Shown: piece after piece, positions 35,066 to 44,875 of the stretch | How the letters are laid out: each line of letters begins with the position of its first letter | Numbering within the stretch: the stretch's first letter is position 1 | NCBI RefSeq assembly: GCF_003202405.1 | Contig: NZ_QJHL01000001.1 | Coordinates: 744,001 to 808,000, forward strand | Source of the DNA: Flavobacterium hydrophilum | GTDB taxonomy: Bacteria; Bacteroidota; Bacteroidia; Flavobacteriales; Flavobacteriaceae | Reading direction: 5' to 3' | DNA: 64,000 nt | Position numbers and translations under genes: made by a program | The notes under the pieces: model-generated | What the model was told of the DNA's origin: nothing | Databases searched by the model: none | Seen by the model: the letters and a program-made list of their open reading frames with translations, nothing else

Positions 35066-35830
35066 ATGCTAAAAACGTTCCTTTTATTCATTTTTGGTAT
35101 GATCTCCATTTGTATTTGTGCACAGAACACAAAAAGTGATACAATAGCGGTACAAGATACCATACACAACTTAAAGTTTAATTACAAACAATTAATCATT
35201 CCCGGAGTTCTTATAGGTTATGGTTTTATTGGTTTAGAAAGTGATCAGCTAAAGGGATATAATACAGAAATTAAAGAGGAAGTAAATGAGGATATTGATC
35301 ATAAAATATCTATTGATGATTTCTCTCAATGGGCGCCTGCCGCTTCTGTTTATGGTTTAAATGCTTTTGGTATTAAAGGGAAAAACAACTTAAAAGATCG
35401 CTCTATTATTTTAGCCAGTTCTTATTTAATGATGAGCGCTTCGGTTTTTGCTTTAAAAAGTATTACCAAGGTTGAAAGACCAGATGGATCTTCTAATAAT
35501 TCTTTTCCTTCAGGGCATACTGCTACTGCTTTTGCCGGTGCCGAATTTATGTACCAGGAATACAAAGACCAGTCAATCTGGTATGGTGTGGCAGGATATG
35601 CAGTAGCAGCTGCAACCGGAATGTTTCGAATGTACAATGACAGGCATTGGCTTACAGATGTTGTTGCGGGTGCCGGTATAGGAATACTATCTACGAAAAC
35701 CGCTTATTGGATTTATCCTTACCTGCAGAACAAGGTTTTTAAATCTTCTAAAGAGAATAAAACGACTTCGATGATTATGCCATTTTATAACGGAAAAGAG
35801 TTAGGATGCAGTTTTGTCAGACGATTTTAG
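35066..35830 (+). CDS. PAP2-family lipid phosphatase
   Basis: A 254-residue protein with signal peptide (to about residue 19, CICAQ). The three PAP2 motifs are present: KxxxxxxRP (KSITKVERPDG), PSGHT (SFPSGHTATAFAG) and the histidine motif (RMYNDRHWLTDVVAGAG). These enzymes dephosphorylate lipid phosphates such as phosphatidate, undecaprenyl diphosphate or lipid A. Predicted helices are short and the active site should face the periplasm. It is convergent with a diacylglycerol kinase gene that carries out the opposite conversion, so a link in lipid recycling is possible. Confidence 0.88.
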   Translation: MLKTFLLFIFGMISICICAQNTKSDTIAVQDTIHNLKFNYKQLIIPGVLIGYGFIGLESDQLKGYNTEIKEEVNEDIDHKISIDDFSQWAPAASVYGLNAFGIKGKNNLKDRSIILASSYLMMSASVFALKSITKVERPDGSSNNSFPSGHTATAFAGAEFMYQEYKDQSIWYGVAGYAVAAATGMFRMYNDRHWLTDVVAGAGIGILSTKTAYWIYPYLQNKVFKSSKENKTTSMIMPFYNGKELGCSFVRRF

Positions 35831-35854
35831 ATTGATATAAAATTAAAAAATAAA

Positions 35855-35890
35855 TTCCCCACAGATAAAAATAATCTTTATCTGTGGGAA
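35855..35890 (-). terminator. Intrinsic terminator between PAP2 and diacylglycerol kinase genes
   Basis: Arms 35855-35869 and 35877-35890 pair over 14 bp with one bulged C. The minus-strand transcript continues into a T-rich run, so it best serves the lipid kinase gene ending at 35904. Confidence 0.7.
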
Positions 35891-35903
35891 TACTGTTAAT
35901 TTT

Positions 35904-36785
35904 CTAATCTGCCAAAACGTGAAGTGCTGACGGAAGTATAGTAACGTTTAACTTATTAGTCTTTAAATTGTATTGTTCTCCGTCAATCTGGGCATCAATA
36001 AAAATTTTAGAAGGCATTTCAATTTGAATTTCTTTTACGGGATAATGTTTAGCCTTTTTAAATTTTTCAATTGAATTTCTGAGCACATTATAGCCCAGTA
36101 TTGATTTTTCAAAAAATGATAATTCAGGAATTATAATCATATCCAGTAATCCATCATGAAGACTGGCTTTTGGGGTCAGACTCATATTGTAACCCATTTC
36201 GTTAGAGTTGGATATAAACAATATTAAAGGATCTGTTTCTATAATTTGATTATTAAAAGAGATGAAAGTCTTTTGCGGTTTAAATTGTAAACTGGCAGAT
36301 AATGAAGCTTTAATGTAAGCCGGAAGTGTTCTTTTTCCGGCACGCTCATACTTTTTGATAATAAGAGCATCAATGCCAATTCCCATATTACTAAAAAAAT
36401 ATTTATGATTTAATTGCCCCACATCGATGGCAGTTGAATGTCCTTTTTTGATGACAGCAATTGCTTTGTCAAAATTTCTCGGAATCTTTAAGTTGGATGC
36501 AAGCCCATTTCCTGAACCTACCGGAATAATTCCTAATTTTATTGAGGTTCCAACTAGGCATGAGGCTACTTCATTAATAGTTCCGTCACCACCGCACGCA
36601 ATAATGTAATCCGGTTTTTTTGCAATTGCCGTTTTTGTGAGTTCGAGAGCATGTTTCTTTTGTTTTGTATAATCTACCTGAATCTGATATTTTTCTTTCG
36701 GAAACTGATTTAGAATATAAGAAGCGGAAAGATTATGCTTTCCGCTCCCGGAAATTGGATTTATGATAAAATGAATATAAGTCAT
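35904..36785 (-). CDS. Diacylglycerol/lipid kinase family protein (YegS/DgkB-like)
   Basis: A 293-residue soluble protein with the DAGK catalytic signature: INPISGSGKHN at the N-terminus, GGDGTINEV (residues 65-73) and IPVGSGNGLASNL. The family phosphorylates diacylglycerol or related lipids using ATP at the inner face of the membrane. It begins 4 nt after the LTA-synthase-like gene on the same strand. That pairing is meaningful: phosphoglycerol transfer from phosphatidylglycerol leaves diacylglycerol, which a lipid kinase would return to phosphatidate. Confidence 0.9.
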   Translation of the reverse strand: MTYIHFIINPISGSGKHNLSASYILNQFPKEKYQIQVDYTKQKKHALELTKTAIAKKPDYIIACGGDGTINEVASCLVGTSIKLGIIPVGSGNGLASNLKIPRNFDKAIAVIKKGHSTAIDVGQLNHKYFFSNMGIGIDALIIKKYERAGKRTLPAYIKASLSASLQFKPQKTFISFNNQIIETDPLILFISNSNEMGYNMSLTPKASLHDGLLDMIIIPELSFFEKSILGYNVLRNSIEKFKKAKHYPVKEIQIEMPSKIFIDAQIDGEQYNLKTNKLNVTILPSALHVLAD

Positions 36786-36789
36786 TAAT

Positions 36790-38748
36790 TTATTTTAAAA
36801 GCTTATTGGTGAAAAGGTAATCGGCAGTCTGGTACCACGAAATCGTTTCTTCCAGAAAAGAATGATTCATTGGGATCTTAGTCAGACTGTTATCCTGTTT
36901 GTTCCAGGAGTAAAATGCCTGCTTTTTCTGGTCGGAAAGAATCATTACTTTTTCTTTTTTCATCAATACCAATTTTCGGTAAGTTCCCATTAAGGCACGC
37001 TCTTCGAATTTTGGTGCCAATACATTTTTTCCAAAAAAATCAGACTCGTAATTCCATTGAAAAAGTGAAAACAGTGTCGGCCATAAATCAATCTGAGAAC
37101 ATTGTCTGGTGATTTTTTGATTCTGTTCCTGAGGAAGATTGACAATAAATGCCGGAATATGATAATTGGCTACGTCAATTTCATCTTTTCCTGCACTGCT
37201 GGCACAATGGTCTGCAATGATTACAAATACGGTGTTTTTAAACCAGGGTTTTGTTTTGGCTTTTTTAAACAATGCTTTCAGTGCAAAATCGGTATATTTT
37301 ACAGCACCTTCACGGCTTGTGCCCGAAGGAATATCAATTTTTCCGGAAGGATAAGTATAAGGTCTGTGATTGGAGGTGGTCATCACAAAATTGAAAAATG
37401 GCTTCTTGTTTTTGTATTGTACATCGGCAACTTTTAGCATTTTATTAAAAATATCTTCATCACAAACTCCCCATGCATTTTCAAAAGTTACTTCATCATC
37501 GTTTATATTATTGCGGACCGTTTTGATTTCGTCACTTAAAACACTGCCACGGCCACGATCGTAAATGTTAAAACCATTACCGCCAAAATAAGCGTTCATG
37601 TTGTCAAAATAGCCATCTCCGCCATAGAAAAAATCACAGTCATATTTTCTGGATTTAAATACGCTGCATACTGTATACAAATTTTGGTTATTGGGTCTTT
37701 TTACAATACTTTGCCCCGGTGTAGGAGGAATACATAAAGTTACGGCTTCCATACCTCTGACGGTCCTGGTTCCGGTGGCATATAAATTTTCAAAAAAGAC
37801 ACTCTTCTGAGCAAGGCTATCCAAAAATGGCGTGATGTTTTCTTTGTTTCCAAATTCTTTTAGGAAGCTTCCGCTAAGACTTTCTACAAGGATAAAAACA
37901 ACATTTTTATTTTTAAGAGAAGGCAGGCTGTCCGTAATTTTTCTGTGGATGGAGTAATTTTTTTTAGAATAAACAGAATTTGGAGCTGCCAGTTTCTTTT
38001 TGATAATACCAAATGCTTTATTATTGTCAATTGAAGTATAAAAATCAACATATTTCATCTGATTGTTTCTGAAAGCAGCAAAAAAAGAATAAATCCCTGA
38101 TTTTGAAATTTCAGAATTATATCGGTTCGAAGACCATTCTGCCTGATTGTTAGTAATAAAAAAGGCAAAAAACAGGGCTGTAAAAACGGTGGGTAATAAA
38201 ACCGAAAGTCTGGTTTTTAAACTGGCTTTAGCATTAAAAGTTGTTGTGAAAGCTTTGTTTTTATAAAAAAGAAATAAAAATGCCAAAGTAAGCAGTAAGA
38301 CACCGCCAATTAAAACCGGAAGCGGGTAAGACTGTTTAATATTCGCGACAACTTCATGTGTATAAATCAGATAATCAACGGCTATGAAATTAAATCGTGT
38401 TTTGAATTCATCCCAAAATGTCAATTCGGCAAAAAAAGTAAAAACAAGTACAAAGACTGTGAGTGATGTAAAAAAATAAATCAGGATTTTATCCAAAACA
38501 GAACCAATCCATTTATTGGGTATAATGCTGTAATATAAAATGCCAAAAATAGTGATGAAAACAACGGTTCCCAAATCAAAGAAGAGCCCTGTTATAAGTG
38601 TTCTTAAAAAGTCAATTACATTCAGAGAAACTTCGTTATACTGCCAGACAAAAAAACAGATTCTTAAACATTGCGAAAGGATTAAAAACCAGATGGCGAA
38701 ATGCAGTAATAGTGAATATCTGCCGTACTTAGGAGATAATTTTTTCAT
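36790..38748 (-). CDS. LTA synthase-like membrane sulfatase-fold transferase
   Basis: A 652-residue protein with five N-terminal transmembrane helices (first LLHFAIWFLILSQCLRICFF) and a large extracytoplasmic alkaline-phosphatase-fold domain. Metal-site features are VFILVESLSGSFLKEFG (E), the nucleophile threonine in ATGTRTVRGME, FFYGGDGYFDNMN and FVIIADHCASSAG (D, H). LtaS-type enzymes transfer phosphoglycerol from phosphatidylglycerol. Gram-negatives lack lipoteichoic acid, so in Bacteroidota the acceptor may be a surface glycan, lipid or osmoregulated glucan (inference). It is translationally close (4 nt) to the lipid kinase. Confidence 0.88.
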   Translation of the reverse strand: MKKLSPKYGRYSLLLHFAIWFLILSQCLRICFFVWQYNEVSLNVIDFLRTLITGLFFDLGTVVFITIFGILYYSIIPNKWIGSVLDKILIYFFTSLTVFVLVFTFFAELTFWDEFKTRFNFIAVDYLIYTHEVVANIKQSYPLPVLIGGVLLLTLAFLFLFYKNKAFTTTFNAKASLKTRLSVLLPTVFTALFFAFFITNNQAEWSSNRYNSEISKSGIYSFFAAFRNNQMKYVDFYTSIDNNKAFGIIKKKLAAPNSVYSKKNYSIHRKITDSLPSLKNKNVVFILVESLSGSFLKEFGNKENITPFLDSLAQKSVFFENLYATGTRTVRGMEAVTLCIPPTPGQSIVKRPNNQNLYTVCSVFKSRKYDCDFFYGGDGYFDNMNAYFGGNGFNIYDRGRGSVLSDEIKTVRNNINDDEVTFENAWGVCDEDIFNKMLKVADVQYKNKKPFFNFVMTTSNHRPYTYPSGKIDIPSGTSREGAVKYTDFALKALFKKAKTKPWFKNTVFVIIADHCASSAGKDEIDVANYHIPAFIVNLPQEQNQKITRQCSQIDLWPTLFSLFQWNYESDFFGKNVLAPKFEERALMGTYRKLVLMKKEKVMILSDQKKQAFYSWNKQDNSLTKIPMNHSFLEETISWYQTADYLFTNKLLK

Positions 38749-38961
38749 ATGTCGGTGTTTATTGTTTTTTTATTGGTCATATGTAATTCGCATGTCATAT
38801 TAGTGTTTGTTTCGTCAGTTACTATTTTATTTGACATGCAGGATGATTATCAATTACGATCAATTTTTGAGTCATGCTCATTTCATAATTAGTTATTAGA
38901 GAAAGGCAAATTTTATAACCCAATTCTGAATTTATTTTGAATTTTAGTTTTTATTATGAAA

Positions 38962-41373
38962 TCAGAATTTATAGCTGTACCCAAAACGGATTACTTGTGT
39001 TTCATAATAATCTTTAATTTTATAGTTAAAATCTTCTCCTTTTATTTTTTTTTGTAAGACTAATGTATTTAAAATATCTGTAGCATTTAAAAATATTTCA
39101 CCTTTACCTTTCTGAACTGTCTTTTTTACACCAAGATCTGCAGAAAACCGGGAATCTATTTTTCCTTGTGGAATAATATCCGGCGCCAAATAAATCATTG
39201 AAACCTGTCCTGAAAGTGTTTTACTGAAAAGGAAAGTATTGTTCCATTTTAAATTCCCGGAAGTTACTTCCTGAAGATCGTCGTGATGGGTGGATGGAAC
39301 AGGATACAAATTGGTGACTGTAAAAGCATCTATTGTATTTTTATAAAGATTTCCATTCAGATTAAAAGAATACCAGGAGGTGAGTTCTTTTGCGTAAACC
39401 AGTTCTACACCAAAAGAAGAACTTTCCTTAGCATTTTGAAAAACATTATAAATAATCGGACTTCCCGGAACTGTTGTAGCAATTCGGGTAATAGCATCAT
39501 TTATAACTCTGTAATAAAATGAGCTTAAAAAATATCCCTTTTGAAAATCGGTTTTATAGCCCACTTCAAAAGCAGTTGTAAATTGAGGACGCAGGCCGGG
39601 GTTTCCTACCTTGATAATTTCAGCATCATCGTATTTAGGAAAAATTCGGATATCAACTTCATTTGGTCTGTCAACACGTCGGTTGTAAAAAGCGGTGATT
39701 TTATTGCTATTATTGATTTTGTATGCAAGTTTTACACTCGGAAAAGGTTCTGTATAGCTGTAGCCGTCACTTTTATAAGTGGGATGATCACGATTTACAT
39801 CGTATTTAAGATGAACATATTCATAACGCAGTCCAAGTTCTGCTTCAATCTTTTCGGTTTCGTAAATATAGCTTCCGTAAAGTGCCGGAATAATTTCTTT
39901 ATAAGTAGCCCAGCCTCCAGCATCAGCATCAATAGGCGAATTTTCTCCCGGAAAAAATTGCATATTCGTAGGGATTTCACGGCTTCTGAATTTTACTCCG
40001 GTCTCAAAACGTCCGTATTTTAAGGGCTGAACATAATCAAAGTTGAGGTCGATTACCTTTTCATCCGAAAGCAGTTTAAAAGCATCGTGGCCTGTAAAAG
40101 AAGGCATTATATTATCAAAGAAATACTTTTCATCTTCTCTGTGATACGTATAATTAATGCCTGTATTTAATTTGCGTCCTGCCTGGCTGAATTTATGCTG
40201 ATAAGAAGCACTGGCCATGATAGTGGTTTTGAGTTCATCTTCTAAAAACTGCCACAAACGTAAACGCTCGGAATAATCCTTGTTGAAGAAAGGCTGGTCG
40301 CCGTGATCTGTAATTTTTTCGCTCCCAAAAAGAGCGGAAAAGGAAAAAGTATTCAGGTCGTCGTAATTCCAGTCGATTCCGCTTTTAATAGTGGTGAAGT
40401 GCGTATTTCTGTTTCGTTTGGTCTGCTGGTTGATTACAGTTCCATCATCGTAGGTACGGGTAACAAACTCATTTTTATTGAGTGTTTCGGTATAAAGATA
40501 ATCGGCCTGTAAATATGTATTGAGTTTGTTTTTTCTGTAATTTAGCGAAAGGCTCGGGTTGATTTTAGGTGTCATTTGATATTGAGGCCTGATGGAAGGA
40601 AGATTTTTCTGGCGCTCCCATAATGCCCCATACCCTGAGCCGATGCCTATTTTTCCGTTTAACCCCTCCTGTTTATTTTTTTTATAGATGATGTTGATAA
40701 TTCCGGCATTCCCGTTTGCATCATATTTAGAAGATGGATTATTTATGATTTCAATTTTTTCGATTGCAGAAGCAGGAATATTATCCAGTCCGGATTGGTT
40801 TCCAAAGCCTGTTAGAGCAGTTTGTTTGCCATCAATTAAAACCATTACTTTATCATTTCCCCTAAGCAGAATTTTACCATTATTGACGGTAACGCCCGGA
40901 AGGTTTTGCATAGATTGCAGCACCGAACCTCCGCTTTGGGTAATATTATCAGCAACCGCAAATACTTTTTTATCCATGGATACGGGCGGCTGTTTTGTCG
41001 TTCCGCTCACAATTACCTCTGATAAAGCATTAATATCTTCTTCAATTTCGATATTTCCGAGGTCTAAATGATCAGAAAGTGTACCGATGAATAAGGTTTC
41101 CGATTTGATTTTAAAACCGATAACGCTTATTTCCAAAATATAATTTCCCGAACTCATAGCTGCAAGTGCAAACCGCCCGTCATCGCCGCTTACCGTACCA
41201 AAGAAAATCTTCGGATCTTTTGGAGATTTCAAAACGATATTAGCATACGGAACACCAATTTTAGAACTGCTGTCTTTTAGGATTCCGGAAATGGTTACAG
41301 ATTTTTTTTGAGCGGCTGCCTGCAGTATTGTTATCAGTAAAAAAGATAACAAAAGAAAAGTTTTTAGTTTCAT
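38962..41373 (-). CDS. TonB-dependent receptor-like outer-membrane barrel protein
   Basis: An 803-residue protein with signal peptide ending ILQAAAQ. It has a carboxypeptidase-regulatory-like domain (about 25-110: VTISGILKDSSSKIGVPYANI), a plug (PPVSMDKKVFAVADNITQSG, KILLRGNDKVMVLIDGKQT, IEIINNPSSKYDANGNAGIINI) and an OMP_b-brl_3 barrel ending FGYSYKF. No SusD partner is present, so it is not a SusC; siderophore, peptide or metal uptake or a signalling role is more likely. It lies 63 nt downstream of a histidine kinase and may be an operon member or target of that system. Confidence 0.9.
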   Translation of the reverse strand: MKLKTFLLLSFLLITILQAAAQKKSVTISGILKDSSSKIGVPYANIVLKSPKDPKIFFGTVSGDDGRFALAAMSSGNYILEISVIGFKIKSETLFIGTLSDHLDLGNIEIEEDINALSEVIVSGTTKQPPVSMDKKVFAVADNITQSGGSVLQSMQNLPGVTVNNGKILLRGNDKVMVLIDGKQTALTGFGNQSGLDNIPASAIEKIEIINNPSSKYDANGNAGIINIIYKKNKQEGLNGKIGIGSGYGALWERQKNLPSIRPQYQMTPKINPSLSLNYRKNKLNTYLQADYLYTETLNKNEFVTRTYDDGTVINQQTKRNRNTHFTTIKSGIDWNYDDLNTFSFSALFGSEKITDHGDQPFFNKDYSERLRLWQFLEDELKTTIMASASYQHKFSQAGRKLNTGINYTYHREDEKYFFDNIMPSFTGHDAFKLLSDEKVIDLNFDYVQPLKYGRFETGVKFRSREIPTNMQFFPGENSPIDADAGGWATYKEIIPALYGSYIYETEKIEAELGLRYEYVHLKYDVNRDHPTYKSDGYSYTEPFPSVKLAYKINNSNKITAFYNRRVDRPNEVDIRIFPKYDDAEIIKVGNPGLRPQFTTAFEVGYKTDFQKGYFLSSFYYRVINDAITRIATTVPGSPIIYNVFQNAKESSSFGVELVYAKELTSWYSFNLNGNLYKNTIDAFTVTNLYPVPSTHHDDLQEVTSGNLKWNNTFLFSKTLSGQVSMIYLAPDIIPQGKIDSRFSADLGVKKTVQKGKGEIFLNATDILNTLVLQKKIKGEDFNYKIKDYYETQVIRFGYSYKF

Positions 41374-41436
41374 TCGTACTATTTAAAAAAAAGAATAGTA
41401 CAAAGCTCAGAACCGATTCTGTAGGAAGTTTGAATT

Positions 41437-42702
41437 TTAGAAGGTAACCTCGAAAATATGCAGATTATCATTAAATGAGTAATGAATATCCCAATGGCTG
41501 ATGTCGCATATTTTTTTTATAATAGCCAGACCAAGCCCATTGCCCTGTGAAGAAGGATTTACTTTTGAGAAACGATTAAAGATAGTCTGTTCTGTCAGCG
41601 GTATTTCAGGACCGGTATTGATAAACTTAAGGATATTATTTTCTGTTACAATCTCAATTACACCGTTTTTTACATTATGACGAATAGCGTTCAGAAATAA
41701 GTTATTAAGCAATACTTCTGCAAGGGCTTTGTTTCCCTTTATGCTTAAGGTATTGTCAAGGTTTGTACTAATCGTCAAATTTTTTGCCTGAGCCTGTTCG
41801 GTAAAGAAGTCGAGATGTTTCTCGATATATTCATTTAAAATTATAGTTTCCTGCTCCGGATAAATTTCATTGTCAATTTTAGAAAGCAATAATAAGTTTT
41901 TGTTGAGTCTGTTGAGTCTTGAAACGTCTTTGTTTAGGGAAGCGACTAATTCAGATTGTTCTCTGGTTAAATCTAATTGCTGGAGCGTATCAATTTTGGT
42001 TTGAAATAGGGCCAAAGGAGTCTGGAGTTCATGAGCGGCATTTTCTACAAATTCCCTCTGGCTTTTGTATATGGCCGTATTTTTTTCAATTAAGCGTTCC
42101 AGACTTTTGTTAAGGCGGTCAAATTCGTCTATATCGGTCGGGATAAAATGCGGCGGATTGTTTTTGTCAATTTCAAAATCCTGTATCTGGCCAAGTGTGT
42201 TGTAAAAAGGTTTCCAGATTTTTTCGGCTAATCGTTTTGAAATCCAGATAATTCCAATTAACAGAATCATAATGATAAACAAGAACATGGCTGCGACGCT
42301 AAAAACCATTCCTTCCATTTCCACCAGATTGCGTTTTTCTATGTAGGTATATTTTTTTCCGTTGATTTCAACAGGGGCGTACAAAATTCTGAAGGGTTCT
42401 TTTTCATTGGCAACAGGTTCAAATAGCATTTCGCCTACGATCGAGTCTTTTTTCACCCCCATATCAGCAACAATCCTGACATTTTGGTTGTATTTATTCC
42501 ATGCCGCGATATCATTGGCTGTATAATTTTGATGGCTTTGGTTAACAAAATCGCCCTTATGAAAAAGCAATACTTCGTCGGTTTCATAAATATAAAGCCA
42601 CTGACAGATATAATAAAATACCGGCGCCGCTGTCAGCAATATGATAACAGCATAAATAAGAAAGCTGTTGGTGGTTTTATGAAGTAGTTTTTTATTATTC
42701 AT
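41437..42702 (-). CDS. Sensor histidine kinase
   Basis: A 421-residue two-TM kinase (helices about 14-34 and 132-156) with a periplasmic sensor of about 95 residues. The HAMP-like linker is followed by HisKA (FVENAAHELQTPLALF, phospho-His in the HELQTP motif) and HATPase_c (NLFLNAIRHN, GNGLGLAIIKK). HELQTP rather than HELRTP is common in Bacteroidota kinases. Its start overlaps the end of the response regulator by 8 nt, so the two are translationally coupled. The signal is unknown; the TonB receptor gene immediately downstream suggests envelope or nutrient sensing. Confidence 0.92.
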   Translation of the reverse strand: MNNKKLLHKTTNSFLIYAVIILLTAAPVFYYICQWLYIYETDEVLLFHKGDFVNQSHQNYTANDIAAWNKYNQNVRIVADMGVKKDSIVGEMLFEPVANEKEPFRILYAPVEINGKKYTYIEKRNLVEMEGMVFSVAAMFLFIIMILLIGIIWISKRLAEKIWKPFYNTLGQIQDFEIDKNNPPHFIPTDIDEFDRLNKSLERLIEKNTAIYKSQREFVENAAHELQTPLALFQTKIDTLQQLDLTREQSELVASLNKDVSRLNRLNKNLLLLSKIDNEIYPEQETIILNEYIEKHLDFFTEQAQAKNLTISTNLDNTLSIKGNKALAEVLLNNLFLNAIRHNVKNGVIEIVTENNILKFINTGPEIPLTEQTIFNRFSKVNPSSQGNGLGLAIIKKICDISHWDIHYSFNDNLHIFEVTF

Positions 42703-43372
42703 TTTCCCATTTATATCCTAAACCATATACAGTTTTGATATAATCTCCGCTGCCGGCTTGTGTTAGTTTCTTTTTAAGATTTTTAATATGCGCGTATATA
42801 AAATCATGATTGTCGAGCATATCGGCCATGTCGCCTGAAAGATGTTCTGCAATAGCCGATTTAGATAATACTTTATTTTCGTTGCCTATTAAAAAGAGCA
42901 GTAAATCCAGTTCTTTTTTAGTGAGGTCAAGTTTGGTATCATTTACAGTTACCGTTTTTGAGAAAATATCGACCACAATTTCATTAAAGATAATACTGTT
43001 ACTGCCTTTAAAATTTTTCCGGCGTATAAGAGCCTGCATCCGAACCAGTAATTCAGCAAGATGAAAAGGTTTGGTGAGGTAATCATCTGCCCCGAGGTTG
43101 AAGCCTTCTAAGCGTGTTTCCAGATTTTCTTTTGCCGAAATAATAATAACACCCTCCGTTTTATTTTTTGATTTTAATTCTTTTAGTATCTCAAACCCGT
43201 CTCCGTCAGGAAGCATAAGGTCTAATAATATACAATCATAATCATAGCTGTCAATTTTAGTCACGGCCAAATTATAATTTTCGGCTGTTTCACACTGAAT
43301 GCCGTTCGTTTTAAAGTAGTCTTTGATGCTTTGCGCAATCTCGCGCTCATCTTCTATTATTAAAATCTTCAT
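42695..43372 (-). CDS. OmpR/PhoB-family response regulator
   Basis: A 225-residue regulator with receiver domain (IIEDEREIAQSI acidic pair; phospho-acceptor D51 in CILLDLMLPDGDGFE; switch K in LTKPFHLAEL) and a winged-helix DNA-binding domain (LTKKELDLLLFL, HIKNLKKKLTQAG, IKTVYGLGYKW). Coupled by an 8-nt overlap to the kinase gene. It lies 69 nt downstream of the monooxygenase gene. Confidence 0.94.
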   Translation of the reverse strand: MKILIIEDEREIAQSIKDYFKTNGIQCETAENYNLAVTKIDSYDYDCILLDLMLPDGDGFEILKELKSKNKTEGVIIISAKENLETRLEGFNLGADDYLTKPFHLAELLVRMQALIRRKNFKGSNSIIFNEIVVDIFSKTVTVNDTKLDLTKKELDLLLFLIGNENKVLSKSAIAEHLSGDMADMLDNHDFIYAHIKNLKKKLTQAGSGDYIKTVYGLGYKWENE

Positions 43373-43441
43373 GTCGCAATTTACGAATGAATTTTGAAGA
43401 AAAACTGAATAAAAGTGTTCTGAATGACTGATTTTTGCATT

Positions 43442-44875
43442 TTATTTCTTAAACCATCTTCTCGGCGCATCACTTTCGTGAAGTACAATTTCAGAATGCA
43501 GAAACTGTGCGGCTTCTGCGGAATCTTGTACTTTAACAGCACTGCGTTGTAACATTTCTGATTCAAACTCCATGAGTGCATTTTTTCGTATTCCTGCTTT
43601 TCTCCAGTCAGATAAAGGTCTGCATCCTTTAAAGATGATTCGTGCCAGTGTAAGCGCATCAAGCAAAGCCTGATTGGCACCTTGTCCTTTAAACGGACTC
43701 ATGGGGTGTGCCGCATCTCCGATCAGAGTGACTGGTCCTGATTTTTCCAATACTTCGGGTTTAAGTAATTCACGGTCATAAACGGGATAACCGGAAATCA
43801 GATTTTCATCTGTTGACGATAAAATCTGTGGAATAGGTGCGTGCCATTGGGTTCTTCGACATGCTTCTTCTTTGAGTGCTCCAGGTCCTTTATTACTTAA
43901 TAATTTAGCCTCTTCTTCAGACATCGGAAAACTAAGCTGCCACATCACTGAACCGGATGAATAGGGCATAATATAGATGCGTTCGTTGCCATTGGCAGTC
44001 TGAAATATAGTCGCAGAGTCTAATAAGGCATTATTAAGATGTTGAAGAGCACTTAACGGACAAATACCTAAAATCACTATACAGCCCAAGTAACGTAATG
44101 AGGTAGCGTTTTCGCCAATTAACTGCCTTCGAACAGAACTGCGAATACCATCGGCTCCAACCACAAGATCTGCTTTGGCTTTCTTAATTTTTCCGTCGAC
44201 TTGAAAACTGAGATCAATACCTTCATCATCATGTTCCTTAAAATCCAGTAACTGGTGTCCCCACTGTATTTTATTATTTCCTCCGAGCTGCTCAAGTAAA
44301 GCTAATCGTAAAGATTGTCGTGCGATATGCACATTTGTACGTTTCGAAGATGTTTTTATATCTGATTGAATCCACTTCCTGGTTCCCCACTCTGCAATCA
44401 CTTTTCCTTCCGGAGTATGAACCAGATGTCTTGTTGAAATCACTCCTTCTTTCAAAGAGAAAATACCTAATCCCTGAATTGCTTTGCTGGCTTGCTGTAA
44501 AGTAAGTCCGTAGCCCTGAGATCGGGCATTGAAATCTTTGTCGCGTTCATAAAGTGTAAAAGGGATTCCCCGGTGCAAACAGGCAACAGCCAGAGCCATT
44601 CCGCCAATTCCGCCACCAATAATAGCAATGTGCGGATATTCTTCATTAGCTTCAGGAGGATTGGCAGTAGCGAGTAACCCGGATCCTGAACAGTCTGGAC
44701 ATGAATATAGGTTTCCTTTCGGCGGAAGCGGTGCCGTACCTTTGCCTAGCGTTTTTTCAAATTCATCCAATGCAATCTGGTAAAGAAGCCGTGTTTTTTT
44801 GCTTATTCTTCGGCTTTTTTTTCCGCGTCCCAGGCATTCCTGACAGATAGTCCAGTTTAAGGGTTCTTTTTCCAC
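43442..44875 (-). CDS. FAD-dependent monooxygenase with N-terminal DnaJ-type zinc finger
   Basis: A 477-residue fusion. Residues 1-66 contain two CxxCxGxG motifs, C11-C14 (CQECLGRG) and C59-C62 (CPDCSGSG), the zinc-binding repeat of DnaJ. From residue about 81 a complete group A flavoprotein monooxygenase follows: HIAIIGGGIGGMALAVACLH, the DG motif LVVGADGIRSSVRR and the GD motif VTLIGDAAHPMSPFKGQGA. Such enzymes hydroxylate aromatic or polyketide substrates with NAD(P)H and O2. The zinc finger is not part of the usual family and might bind a partner protein. The start is unambiguous because both cysteine motifs need this ATG. Substrate unknown. Confidence 0.88.
   Translation of the reverse strand: MEKEPLNWTICQECLGRGKKSRRISKKTRLLYQIALDEFEKTLGKGTAPLPPKGNLYSCPDCSGSGLLATANPPEANEEYPHIAIIGGGIGGMALAVACLHRGIPFTLYERDKDFNARSQGYGLTLQQASKAIQGLGIFSLKEGVISTRHLVHTPEGKVIAEWGTRKWIQSDIKTSSKRTNVHIARQSLRLALLEQLGGNNKIQWGHQLLDFKEHDDEGIDLSFQVDGKIKKAKADLVVGADGIRSSVRRQLIGENATSLRYLGCIVILGICPLSALQHLNNALLDSATIFQTANGNERIYIMPYSSGSVMWQLSFPMSEEEAKLLSNKGPGALKEEACRRTQWHAPIPQILSSTDENLISGYPVYDRELLKPEVLEKSGPVTLIGDAAHPMSPFKGQGANQALLDALTLARIIFKGCRPLSDWRKAGIRKNALMEFESEMLQRSAVKVQDSAEAAQFLHSEIVLHESDAPRRWFKK

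Noticed and set aside
43381..43680. 99-residue minus-strand frame near the end of the monooxygenase gene.
   Set aside because: It overlaps the C-terminal coding part of the monooxygenase in another frame; no independent support.
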